A DNA stretch of 15,999 bases from Candidatus Zhuqueibacterota bacterium RBG_16_48_16 (GCA_001771235.1 METF01000131.1:15211-31209), one strand, 5' to 3'; positions 8,501-15,550 are shown, counted from the stretch's first letter. The notes: generated by a model not told the origin, from the letters alone. Made by a program: numbers and translations.

Positions 8501-8883
8501 GCGGAGGAAACAAGCATGTAGGCATCGTGACTCTGCAGGTATTTTAGTGTTGAAATCTTCTTCCCCACCACCGTTGTCAGTGGCCCCACTTCGCTCCATG
8601 CCTGGCTGCCGTTGGGCGGAAGATACAAAAGCTCTGCCTCGTCAACCAATTCCGCCAGCTCGTCGTGAAATTGCCTGGCCGACTGTGGGTCGGGTAGAAT
8701 AAGGATCAATTTATTGGCTAATTTTTGGTATAGCAGAGAAGTGACGATTGCGCGCGAAGAACCGACGCAGCCGGAAATGGTGATCTCCTGCGGCGATGCC
8801 TCCTGTTTTCTCAGAATTTCGGCGAAATTACCACTTGCCAAGAACTCGGACAATAAAAGATTTTTTACTGTTCGATCACTCAC
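5509..8883 (-). CDS. mfd: Transcription-repair coupling factor Mfd
   Basis: A 1124-residue protein (E. coli Mfd has 1148) that removes RNA polymerase stalled at lesions and recruits UvrA. Domains in order: a UvrB-homology region at about 1-350 with the expected degenerate nucleotide loop (GCVGSSRA, 38-45) and RPGEMSVRGGIIDIFP at 176-191; a CarD-like RNA-polymerase interaction domain at about 446-505 (RRGDFVVHTDYGIGKFKGL); and a RecG-like translocase with Walker A GDVGYGKT (598-605), DEEQ (699-702), SATPIPRTMHMA (725-736) and motif VI QLYQLRGRVGRS (865-876). The C-terminal TRCF domain begins near DPSERVDIYKRL (995-1006). All ATPase motifs are intact. The start is GTG at 8883, the only usual start codon after an in-frame upstream stop, with only a weak GAAAAG ribosome binding site. 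The gene begins 25 bases after rsmG, so co-transcription is likely. Confidence 0.97.
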   Translation of the reverse strand: MSDRTVKNLLLSEFLASGNFAEILRKQEASPQEITISGCVGSSRAIVTSLLYQKLANKLILILPDPQSARQFHDELAELVDEAELLYLPPNGSQAWSEVGPLTTVVGKKISTLKYLQSHDAYMLVSSAAAISEKLAHPTTVRDQKIQIMPEREMDFDRLIADLVNFGFVREERVDRPGEMSVRGGIIDIFPYESIQPYRIEFFGDLVESIREFDVESQKSFQKISLLEIIPISAIGLYGPFDEHPINSLPLTHSIFDYLHDDTTILFYDYPFILNESENFYSEMSARIELFSREHNFDEELKFGEYYLEKGAIEDYFSLFHKIKFQQTAAFGGHVIDFDLKKNVHFAGDLRLFKKEVDNLFQDNQQQRTVAVLCDSDAQTARMKDLLEQEDFSTKIRIETLDLAEGFFWEEKGIAVYTNKEIFGKIRLPKLDKIEKRKISFKNLTEIRRGDFVVHTDYGIGKFKGLKAIEAYGKERECLELEYRDGDLLYVPLEKMDRIQKYSGRDTVVPSLSKLGTAQWEKIKAKTKSRVKEIATQLIKLYAKRKTEPGFQFSKDTVWQHELESSFIYDETADQLRAVEEIKNDMESPVPMDRLVCGDVGYGKTEVAVRAAFKTINDQKQVALLVPTTVLAQQHYATFKDRLQPFPLELEVLSRFKTKPEQKEILEKTANGKIDLVIGTHRLLSKDVKFKDLGLLIVDEEQKFGVLHKERLKMLKETVDTLTLSATPIPRTMHMALIGARDMSIINTPPSNRIPIKTEVCRFDKELIREVVLREINRGGQIFFVHNRVQSIHAIATGLKEILPEVNLGIAHGQMKSKDLETVMLKFTKGEIQCLVSTMIIESGLDLPNANTLIINRADKFGLSQLYQLRGRVGRSSQQAFAYLLIPPMRKLTREAIKRLQTVQEYSHLGSGYKIAMRDLEIRGAGNIFGAQQSGFVDALGYELYAKIIEEAIGELRDELNLDKKDAIQEEKAAAFDAKLEFQEDAFLPKNYVEDPSERVDIYKRLIEAKNVEKIQELESELLDRFGAMPAQAQNLINYVLLKKISANLFIEEIKIKKNRVRCKFHKDHIPTGEQFQKWLGTKLQKSSMPVELIQDKQDLFFEIHLSAEENSLEATKKFLQSIM

Positions 8884-8908
8884 AATACATACTTTTCACT
8901 AAGAAAAT

Positions 8909-9643
8909 TTACCCTGTTTTTGCCTCTGTTCGATGCTTTTGAATAATAATAAATTTCTTATCATTCGCAGGAAAAAGATCGTTCTCTGGAAATATCCCTA
9001 ATACCGGCACATCAGCAAAATGCTTTTGAAATGCTCCCATTTCCTCTTCAAGATCGCCCCCTTTAAGCGTTATCACTTTCCCGCCCTGTTTTAAAAGCGG
9101 CTGGCTCCACTGCCATAATCGCGACAGATCAGCCACGCTTCGCGCCACAACAAAATCATACCGAACATAATATCCCCTTGACGACAGATTTTCCACCCTG
9201 TCGCACACAACATCAACTCCGGCGAGATGCAATTCTTCAACCACTTCAGACAAAAACAGGCATTTTTTTCTCTTCGAATCCACTAGCGTCACAGGAGTCT
9301 CCGGATTCATTATTTTTATGGGAATGCCCGGGAACCCGGCTCCCGACCCCAAATCAAGCACTGCGGCCTGGTTCGATAAAGAAGCCACGCGCAGAAACTG
9401 TAATGACTCATAAATATGTTTGGACACAATCCTGGGAAGATCTCCCCCGGATATGAGATTGATCCGGTCGCTGTAATCTTCAACAAGATTCACATATCTT
9501 GAAAACAAGTTATACTCCGTCTCCGACAATGGCCATCCGAACCTTAATTGGTGCAAGCTCTGTTTATTTAATTCGTGCATAACAAATGTTTCACGTGAAA
9601 CGTCCTGTTCGATTCCAAAGAATAACATATCATCCCGAATCAT
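8909..9643 (-). CDS. rsmG: 16S rRNA (guanine-N7) methyltransferase RsmG (GidB)
   Basis: Methylates N7 of G527 (E. coli numbering) in 16S rRNA using S-adenosylmethionine. The longest frame is 244 residues. The cofactor loop is LDLGSGAGFPGIP at about 96-108, followed by VDSKRKKCLFL at 121-131 and the family segment ARSVADL at 167-173; GGKVITLKGG at 187-196 is also typical. The start is uncertain. ATG 9643 lies 9 bases after the mnmG stop, but residue 22 is also Met (ATG at 9580), and starting there gives 223 residues, nearer E. coli RsmG (207). Residues 14-19 (DVSRET) are encoded by the parS sequence, so with the later start parS would lie in the untranslated gap between mnmG and rsmG. Neither start has a convincing ribosome binding site; I lean to 9580. 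Confidence 0.95.
   Translation of the reverse strand: MIRDDMLFFGIEQDVSRETFVMHELNKQSLHQLRFGWPLSETEYNLFSRYVNLVEDYSDRINLISGGDLPRIVSKHIYESLQFLRVASLSNQAAVLDLGSGAGFPGIPIKIMNPETPVTLVDSKRKKCLFLSEVVEELHLAGVDVVCDRVENLSSRGYYVRYDFVVARSVADLSRLWQWSQPLLKQGGKVITLKGGDLEEEMGAFQKHFADVPVLGIFPENDLFPANDKKFIIIQKHRTEAKTG
9587..9602. other. parS site (ParB-binding centromere sequence), site 1
   Basis: TGTTTCACGTGAAACG differs from the widely conserved ParB site TGTTTCACGTGAAACA only in the last base. It carries the full CACGTG core and lies at the 5' end of rsmG, a common place for parS near origins. ParB loaded here would spread and recruit SMC/ParA for origin segregation (established for chromosomal ParABS systems). 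Confidence 0.9.
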
Positions 9644-9652
9644 ATTGTCTTT

Positions 9653-11536
9653 TTAGCTTTTATTGAGCCTGTGAAGATAGATCATCAGCATGGTGATGTC
9701 GGAAGCGGAAACACCTAAAATTCTCGTCGCCTGACCCAGGGTTTTTGGCTTTATTCGGGATAATTTTTCCCGGCCCTCCGTGGACAACGAATGAATGGTC
9801 GAATAATCCATTGGCTCTGGAATATTCAATTCCTCCAGTTCCTTCGTTTTTTCTACCTGATCTCTCTGCCTTTTTAGAAATCCTTCGTACTTAATCTCGA
9901 TCTCGACCTGGTTTCGTACTTTACGCCAGAATGCTTCCTTTGAAGAAAACAGTTCATTCCCATTCAGCGCCGCAAAATCCTCAATCGAGACCTCCGGCCT
10001 TTTCAATATTTTCGCCAACGGTTCCGCTTCTTTCAACAGGCTCGACCCGGCTTTTCCCAGAATCTTGTTCATATCCTCCAAGCTCGGCCGGTAACTCGTC
10101 AGGAATTGGATCGATTTTTCGATCTGTTCTTTTCTTTTCGAAACATCCTCATATAGCTGGCGCGGAATAAGTCCAAAGTTATAGCCATATTCCATCAGCC
10201 GCAAATCGGCGTTATCTTGCCGTAGTAAAAGTCGGTATTCGGCAAGGGAAGTGAACATTCTATAAGGCTCTTCCAGCGGCTTGGTGACCAGATCATCAAT
10301 AAGAACTCCGATATAGGCCTCAGATCGATCGAGGATAAACGGCTCTTCCCCGCGTATTTTCTTCACCGCATTGATTCCGGCCATTAATCCCTGGGCCGCC
10401 GCCTCTTCATAACCTGACGTGCCATTGATTTGACCAGCCAAAAAGAGGTTTTCGATCAACTTTGATTCCAGAGACTTTTTCAATTGATGCGGCGAAAAAT
10501 AGTCATATTCAATGGCATATCCTAATCGCGTTATTTCCACATGCTCAAGGCCCGGAATCGTTCTTATGGCCTGGTGTTGTACGTCCTCCGGCAGGCTGGT
10601 CGAAAAGCCGTTGACATAGTATTCTGTTGTGTGCCGGCCTTCCGGCTCTATGAATATTTGATGGCTCTTTTTATCGGCAAATCGCCGGATTTTATCCTCG
10701 ATAGAAGGACAGTACCGCGGGCCGATACCTTTTATAACACCCTGGTAGAGCGGAGACCTGTCGATGCCACTGCGCAAAACGTCGTGGGTTTTTTCGTTCG
10801 TTTTTGTGAGATAACAAGGCAAGGGATCGATGGCGACGCTTTCATGTCTATGGGAGAAGGGCGTCGGTATTTCGTCTCCTTTCTGTATCTCGGTCTTGTC
10901 ATAATCAATCGTTCTGCCGTCAATCCGGGGAGGCGTTCCTGTTTTAAGCCTGCCAACTTCAAATTGATATCCCGCCAGTTTTCCCGAAAGACTGACCGAC
11001 GCCAGCTCGCCGGACCTGCCGCCACGATAATTTCGCATACCGACATGGATGAGGCCATTTAAAAAAGTTCCCGCACAGACAATCACTGCTTTTGCCAATA
11101 TCTCTGTGCCGATATCCGTCACCGCGCCGATGATCTTGTGGTCCTTGATCAATACATCCTGAATGTCATGCTGCCGCAAATGCAAATTTGCCTGTTTCTC
11201 GATGGTTTCGCGCATATATTCGGAGTATTTCAGCTTGTCGCTCTGGCATCTCGGCGACCAGACGGATGGACCTTTGGAGGTATTGAGCATCTTGAATTGT
11301 AGTGCGGTTTGGTCCGCAGCAACACCCATCTCTCCACCGAGTGCATCGATTTCCTTGACCAGATGGCCTTTTGCCAGACCGCCAATAGCAGGATTGCAGG
11401 ACATTTGGGCAATGGTATAAATATTCATGGTCACGAGAAGCGTCTTCGCGCCCATTCGTGCGGCAGCTAACGCTGCCTCACAGCCGGCATGGCCAGCTCC
11501 TATGACGATTATGTCGTAATTCTGATGTTGTACCAT
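9653..11536 (-). CDS. mnmG: tRNA uridine-5-carboxymethylaminomethyl modification enzyme MnmG (GidA)
   Basis: An FAD-dependent partner of MnmE that installs the carboxymethylaminomethyl group on U34 of certain tRNAs, using methylene-tetrahydrofolate and glycine or ammonium. The length is 627 residues (E. coli 629). Visible: dinucleotide fold VIGAGHAGCEAA (11-22), CNPAIGGLAKGH (47-58), GRLKTGTPPRID (195-206), GPRYCPSIEDK (272-282), and the FAD-binding AGQINGTSGYEEAAAQG (367-383). Cys47 and Cys276 correspond to the two conserved cysteines implicated in E. coli MnmG. The C-terminal helical tRNA/MnmE-binding region ends with IHSLSTEGREKLSRIKPKTLGQATRILGVSASDI. The start is ATG 11536; no Shine-Dalgarno sequence is present, and a perfect TATAAT lies six bases upstream, so the message may be nearly leaderless. 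It lies 99 bases after mnmE and 9 before the longest rsmG frame. Confidence 0.97.
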   Translation of the reverse strand: MVQHQNYDIIVIGAGHAGCEAALAAARMGAKTLLVTMNIYTIAQMSCNPAIGGLAKGHLVKEIDALGGEMGVAADQTALQFKMLNTSKGPSVWSPRCQSDKLKYSEYMRETIEKQANLHLRQHDIQDVLIKDHKIIGAVTDIGTEILAKAVIVCAGTFLNGLIHVGMRNYRGGRSGELASVSLSGKLAGYQFEVGRLKTGTPPRIDGRTIDYDKTEIQKGDEIPTPFSHRHESVAIDPLPCYLTKTNEKTHDVLRSGIDRSPLYQGVIKGIGPRYCPSIEDKIRRFADKKSHQIFIEPEGRHTTEYYVNGFSTSLPEDVQHQAIRTIPGLEHVEITRLGYAIEYDYFSPHQLKKSLESKLIENLFLAGQINGTSGYEEAAAQGLMAGINAVKKIRGEEPFILDRSEAYIGVLIDDLVTKPLEEPYRMFTSLAEYRLLLRQDNADLRLMEYGYNFGLIPRQLYEDVSKRKEQIEKSIQFLTSYRPSLEDMNKILGKAGSSLLKEAEPLAKILKRPEVSIEDFAALNGNELFSSKEAFWRKVRNQVEIEIKYEGFLKRQRDQVEKTKELEELNIPEPMDYSTIHSLSTEGREKLSRIKPKTLGQATRILGVSASDITMLMIYLHRLNKS

Positions 11537-11541
11537 ATTGT

Positions 11542-11547
11542 ATTATA
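11542..11547 (-). promoter_or_regulatory. Candidate -10 element just upstream of mnmG
   Basis: A perfect TATAAT on the minus strand ends six bases before the mnmG ATG, so transcription from it would begin at or within a base or two of the start codon. No good -35 hexamer is visible 16-18 bases upstream. It lies between parS site 2 and the gene. Confidence 0.3.
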
Positions 11548-11576
11548 AAGACTACTACATTAATCCGTTTTTAAAA

Positions 11577-11592
11577 TGTTTCACGTGGAACG
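11577..11592. other. parS site (ParB-binding centromere sequence), site 2
   Basis: TGTTTCACGTGGAACG reads on the other strand as CGTTCCACGTGAAACA, one base from the Bacillus subtilis parS TGTTCCACGTGAAACA. It lies in the mnmE-mnmG gap, about 2 kb from site 1. Both sites share the unusual terminal G and similar right flanks (CGTC, then TGTTC). Confidence 0.88.
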
Positions 11593-11635
11593 TCTGTTCT
11601 GTTAATTTCAGTGGACTATACCTTTCCCTCCATAC

Positions 11636-13042
11636 CTATTTCCCGATGCAAAACGAGGAAAATATCTCCGTCAAAATATCCTGGCTTGTCACTTCGCCGG
11701 TAATCTCCCCTAAGTGATTTAGCGCACCCCGAACATCTAAAGAAATGAATTCCGGTGATAAATTGTTCGCAAGTGATTCTCTTGCATTCTCCAGGCATTC
11801 TTTTGCCTTTTCCAGCTCTTTTTTATGCCTCAGCTTTGAGACGAATATTCCGTTTGAATCATATCCTTCACCAAAGATCGACTCTTTCATCCTCTTTTTA
11901 AGATCATCAAATCCGTCGCCCGTTTTTGCGGAAATTTTTAATGCGTTATTAGAGGGGAAACGTTGCTGTAATACTGTCATATCTATTTTCTCGGCCAGAT
12001 CGCTTTTATTGCAAGCAATAATATACTGCGTTTCCTGTGCGGTGTAGATTGCATCTATATTCTTAAAAAGATTCAAATCATCTTCGTTCAATTCTTTACT
12101 ACTATCAATAACAAAGAGTACAATATCAGCATTTTCCAATAGCCTCATCGTACGCTGAACACCCATTTTCTCAACCTTATCAGCAGTTTCCCTTAGTCCG
12201 GCTGTATCCGTAATTTTAAATAGAATGCCATCGATATCCAAGGATTCTTCAATACTATCCCTGGTTGTGCCCGGCACCTCTGTGACAATAGCCCGATCTT
12301 CTTCTAAAAGCCTGTTGAGTATACTCGATTTCCCAACATTTGGTCTGCCAGCAATGACAGCGTGCACTCCTTCGCGCAAAATTCTGCCATATTTGTAAGA
12401 TTGAATCAATCTTTCGACTTCTAAAATTGTTTCATCCACCTCCTTTTCAATCTCTCTTCTGTCGGCAAATTCTATATCCTCTGTGGAAAAATCTAATTCA
12501 ATCTCCAACAACGAACACTGCCGTATCAAGGCATTTTTTAGCGCTTTCAATTCTTCCGATAAAATTCCACTGTGTTGTGAGAAGGATAACTTCAAGCTTT
12601 CTCTTGTTTGAGCATTGATGATTTCCGCTACGGCTTCCGCCTGAATGAGATCCATTTTCCCGTTCAAAAAAGCTCTCCGGGTAAATTCACCCGGCTCGGC
12701 TATTCTGGCGCCATTCTCCACCAGAAGGCTTAATGCTTCCTGAACAACGCATAAACCACCGTGGCAGTGTATTTCATAAATATCTTCCCCGGTGTATGAG
12801 TGCGGCGCTTTGAACTTGAGAACAATCACCCTGTCCAATGTTTCTTTCTTTTCTCGTGTTCGAAACAAATACCCGGGAATAATTGTGTTTGGTGGGGCTG
12901 CAGATAAGCTCTTGGTTCCTTTGAAAAATTCTTCTAAAATTGCCTCGCTTCGATCGCCCGTCATTCTGAGAATGGCGATGGCGCCGACACCCCTGGGTGT
13001 TGCAATGGCAGCGATTGTGTCTTTTATGCTGGGTATATTCAT
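11636..13042 (-). CDS. mnmE: tRNA modification GTPase MnmE (TrmE)
   Basis: A 468-residue GTPase (E. coli 454) that works with MnmG on wobble uridine. The N-terminal formyl-THF-binding domain begins DTIAAIATPRGVGAIAILRMTG (8-29). A helical domain with the conserved GEFTRRAFLNGKMDL (118-132) surrounds the G domain: G1 GRPNVGKSS (232-240), G2 TT (259-260), G3 DTAG (279-282), G4 NKSD (345-348), G5 SAK (371-373). The C-terminus is the invariant FCIGK with Cys465. All functional motifs are intact. The ATG at 13042 has no visible Shine-Dalgarno sequence and stands 26 bases beyond the yidC terminator, so it needs its own promoter or read-through. In many bacteria jag/khpB separates yidC from this gene; here it is absent. 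Confidence 0.97.
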   Translation of the reverse strand: MNIPSIKDTIAAIATPRGVGAIAILRMTGDRSEAILEEFFKGTKSLSAAPPNTIIPGYLFRTREKKETLDRVIVLKFKAPHSYTGEDIYEIHCHGGLCVVQEALSLLVENGARIAEPGEFTRRAFLNGKMDLIQAEAVAEIINAQTRESLKLSFSQHSGILSEELKALKNALIRQCSLLEIELDFSTEDIEFADRREIEKEVDETILEVERLIQSYKYGRILREGVHAVIAGRPNVGKSSILNRLLEEDRAIVTEVPGTTRDSIEESLDIDGILFKITDTAGLRETADKVEKMGVQRTMRLLENADIVLFVIDSSKELNEDDLNLFKNIDAIYTAQETQYIIACNKSDLAEKIDMTVLQQRFPSNNALKISAKTGDGFDDLKKRMKESIFGEGYDSNGIFVSKLRHKKELEKAKECLENARESLANNLSPEFISLDVRGALNHLGEITGEVTSQDILTEIFSSFCIGK

Positions 13043-13068
13043 TTTTGCAGCGATCGTAAACCTAAAAC

Positions 13069-13101
13069 AAAACCCCGCGCAAAATACAGCAGCGGGGTTT
13101 T
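13069..13101 (-). terminator. Strong intrinsic terminator after yidC
   Basis: A perfect 10-bp stem, AAAACCCCGC (13069-13078) with GCGGGGTTTT (13092-13101), encloses a 13-base loop. Read on the minus strand it ends in TTTTGTTTTAGG, a good U-tract. It lies 30 bases past the yidC stop and ends the rpmH-rnpA-yidD-yidC transcript. The symmetrical A/T flanks may permit some action in the other direction too. Confidence 0.88.
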
Positions 13102-13131
13102 AAAACGTGCCTATTTAAACATCGGTAAAGC

Positions 13132-14904
13132 TTACTTTATTCTTTTTCCCTTGCCCGCTGTTTCGACCGTGCTTTGCTTTTTCGCTCCAGGCAGCCCTTT
13201 TTGTTGAATTATGCTAAGCAAGTTAAATAGGGCGTAATATAAGTTCAAGCCCGAGGGAAATTGATTAAATAGCAAGGTTAAAAAGAGCGGCATAAAATAG
13301 ACCATCATCTTTTGCTTTGGATCGGTAACGGTCATTTTCTGCTGGATAAGCATTGTTGCCCCCATAAAAAGGGGCAGGATACATACACTATCGCCATACA
13401 TTGGGATGGAAAAAGGCAGAGTGACAACAGCATCGGGCATGGAAAGATCTTTTATCCACCAAATAAATCCCTGACCTCTTAGTTCTATCGTTGACCTGAA
13501 AACGATGAACAATCCCCACAACAAGGGCATTTGCAAAAGCATAGGCAAACATCCACCTGCCGGGTTGACGCCCTCCGATTTATAGAGTTTCATCGTCTCT
13601 TTATTCAACCGTTGCGGATCCTTACCATATTTTTCCTTTATCTCACTTAATTTCGGCTGCAATGCCTGCATTTTTTTCATTGATTCGTTGCTTTTGCGCG
13701 TCAGCGGATACACGATGATTTTTATAATAATCGAAAACAGGATCAAGACAATTCCATAATTCGGAATGAATCCGTGCATCTTTTTAAGACTCCAGAGAAT
13801 TGCCTGACTAAAAGGCTGGATAACGACAAAACCAAAATCCATTATATCTTCTATCCCGATTTTGTACGACTTGATTATATCCTGATCCAGCGGTCCTAAA
13901 TAAACCAGGTAATTATCTTTCACAAAATCGCTATTAAGAAAAGGCATCGTAATGCTGATGGCGTACCTTTTCCATTTTGTTTTCGTGGTTTCATTTATTT
14001 GAATTTCTTCGCCCACGATCTGGCCGCTTAAACCCTTCTTCCCTTGCGGAACTATGGCAAGGACAAAATACTTTGTTCGAGCTGCGACCCAGTCAATATC
14101 GCCTGTTTCCTTATATAACTGACCGTTCGTTTTGAACTTTTTATTCACTTCTCCGCCTGCCGCGATGGCTGCTTTGGCATAATACATATCATCATTGAGC
14201 CTCTTTTCCGTCGAGGCCAGACCATCCTCGGCATTAAGAAAATAGACCTTTTCGGCAATCAAATCGCCCATCTTAACAAGCGATACTTCCATTTCGATAT
14301 GGTATAAGCCGGGAAAAAAGGTGAACTTTTTAATCAACCTCCTTTCATCGCCCAGATCACACACAAACTCTATCGTTGAGCTATTATTTGCCGGGAGCCG
14401 TATGCTGCTCGGTGAATAGGTTGTAAAACTCCACTCAGATGTATTTATGGTATCTCCCTGGGTGCTGATAAAACTGATAGACAAGGTCGACGATGCGTTT
14501 TCCGGCAGCATTTGTACTGCATTATCGTCCGGTCCTTTATAATTTTTTAAAGACCAGCCTACCAGGTTTGCCCCCTTTGAACTGAGCACGGCTTTGTAAA
14601 AATCACTATCAACTTCATACAATTTCTCGGACAAATTTTCTGTTTCTGCTGGGCCAATCTGTTCTCTTTTATCAGTTTTCGGGGGCAACAGGTCAACTGG
14701 CAAGACGCCGGACGCCTGCTCTTTATTACTGATTAAGGAGTCTCTTTTTTGCTCAACTGCTTCCGCCATTTGTTGGATTTTTCTCTGCTGTTGGGCTTTA
14801 TATAGTTCCGGAAAAAAAACCCTTTTATAAATCGGCGTATTTATCAGCAGCAGGACAAATCCGATTAGAATAAACGCAAATAAGGTTTTCTTGTCAAAAT
14901 TCAT
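13132..14904 (-). CDS. yidC: Membrane protein insertase YidC
   Basis: A 590-residue insertase of the Gram-negative type, which integrates and folds inner-membrane proteins alone or with SecYEG. The first membrane segment is at about 8-24. A Lys/Gln-rich stretch and a large periplasmic beta-sandwich domain (about 95-350) follow, then the conserved 60KD_IMP core from about 365. NYGIVLILFSIIIKIIVYPLTRKS (382-405) is the second membrane segment, with Lys395 at the place of the groove arginine (R366 in E. coli). NPAGGCLPMLLQMPLLWGLF (447-466) is the third segment region, and two more hydrophobic segments lie near 493-520 and 531-565 (FPSGLNLYY at 549-557). The C-terminus is basic (KGKRIK), as in forms that contact ribosomes. 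The ATG lies 26 bases after yidD with no clear ribosome binding site. A terminator follows. Confidence 0.97.
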   Translation of the reverse strand: MNFDKKTLFAFILIGFVLLLINTPIYKRVFFPELYKAQQQRKIQQMAEAVEQKRDSLISNKEQASGVLPVDLLPPKTDKREQIGPAETENLSEKLYEVDSDFYKAVLSSKGANLVGWSLKNYKGPDDNAVQMLPENASSTLSISFISTQGDTINTSEWSFTTYSPSSIRLPANNSSTIEFVCDLGDERRLIKKFTFFPGLYHIEMEVSLVKMGDLIAEKVYFLNAEDGLASTEKRLNDDMYYAKAAIAAGGEVNKKFKTNGQLYKETGDIDWVAARTKYFVLAIVPQGKKGLSGQIVGEEIQINETTKTKWKRYAISITMPFLNSDFVKDNYLVYLGPLDQDIIKSYKIGIEDIMDFGFVVIQPFSQAILWSLKKMHGFIPNYGIVLILFSIIIKIIVYPLTRKSNESMKKMQALQPKLSEIKEKYGKDPQRLNKETMKLYKSEGVNPAGGCLPMLLQMPLLWGLFIVFRSTIELRGQGFIWWIKDLSMPDAVVTLPFSIPMYGDSVCILPLFMGATMLIQQKMTVTDPKQKMMVYFMPLFLTLLFNQFPSGLNLYYALFNLLSIIQQKGLPGAKKQSTVETAGKGKRIK

Positions 14905-14930
14905 GGCTTGCTCATCTTAATAAAAAGTGC

Positions 14931-15185
14931 TCAGACAGGATCAAATCCGCCTTTTGCAAAAGGATTACACTTGAGAATTCTTTGAAACGATTTTAGAAAG
15001 CCCTTACAAATTCCGTATTTTTCTACTGCTTGAATTGAATATTCCGAACATGTGGGATAATAACGACAGGATTGGGGGAAAAGGGGAGATATAACAACCT
15101 GGTAAAATCTAATACATACTTTTGTAAACCTTACAGGAATGGATTTTTTGGCATTACAATTTTTGATAACAGTGTCGCTTTTCAA
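14931..15185 (-). CDS. yidD: Membrane protein insertion efficiency factor YidD
   Basis: An 84-residue protein of the YidD/DUF37 family, an amphipathic inner-membrane-associated protein that aids YidC-dependent insertion. The core RFYQVVISPLFPQSCRYYPT begins at residue 26, followed by CSEYSIQAVEKYG and the C-terminal CNPFAKGGFDPV; the conserved cysteines are C40, C46 and C73. The start is a TTG (15185-15183) overlapping the rnpA TGA by four bases (TTGA), a sign of translational coupling. No other usual start codon lies before the conserved core, which supports this choice. It is located between rnpA and yidC, as in most bacteria. Confidence 0.95.
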   Translation of the reverse strand: MKSDTVIKNCNAKKSIPVRFTKVCIRFYQVVISPLFPQSCRYYPTCSEYSIQAVEKYGICKGFLKSFQRILKCNPFAKGGFDPV

Positions 15186-15532
15186 GACTTCCCCAATACA
15201 TTTTGAATTTTGACCATCAACGATTTAAAATCCTCTGTTAAACGGCCGACGCCTGCTTTCAAAGCATCATGGCGGACAAAAAAAATGATTCTGGCGTTGA
15301 CTTGAAAATCCTGCTTTTGTGTTCTCCACAATTCTCGTGTTTTTCTTTTCAGCTTGTTTTTATGAACAGAGGAAATCCCGCGTTGAGTTATAAAACCAAC
15401 TTTACTCTTACCATTTTTTATAAAAAATGCTTTAAAATATACTGATTTGCAAAGAACCGGATTTTTAAATATTTCTGCATATTCTGTCTTGCTTTTCAGA
15501 ATGGACTTCTTATTTAACCCGTATTTTTTCAC
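15182..15532 (-). CDS. rnpA: Ribonuclease P protein component
   Basis: A small basic 116-residue protein that binds the RNase P RNA and helps it cut the 5' leader from pre-tRNAs. The N-terminus MKKYGLNKKSILKSKTEYAE is typical (leader-binding region near 10-20). The family's RNR signature appears as SSVHKNKLKRKTREL (54-68), with Lys-Asn-Lys replacing Arg-Asn-Arg at 58-60, a conservative but uncommon variant. The start is GTG at 15532; an in-frame stop lies two codons upstream, so no earlier start is possible, and the product begins as expected for the family. It lies 18 bases after rpmH, and its stop overlaps yidD. Confidence 0.95.
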   Translation of the reverse strand: MKKYGLNKKSILKSKTEYAEIFKNPVLCKSVYFKAFFIKNGKSKVGFITQRGISSVHKNKLKRKTRELWRTQKQDFQVNARIIFFVRHDALKAGVGRLTEDFKSLMVKIQNVLGKS

Positions 15533-15550
15533 CTGTCACTGTGAGCACAT

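Noticed and set aside
10541..11062. 173-codon plus-strand frame within mnmG
   Set aside because: It lies wholly opposite highly conserved MnmG motifs, so it is an antisense shadow.
14905..14919. Tiny minus-strand frame ATG-AGC-AAG-CCA-TGA overlapping the yidC start
   Set aside because: Four codons with no ribosome binding site; a chance frame is more likely than a leader peptide.
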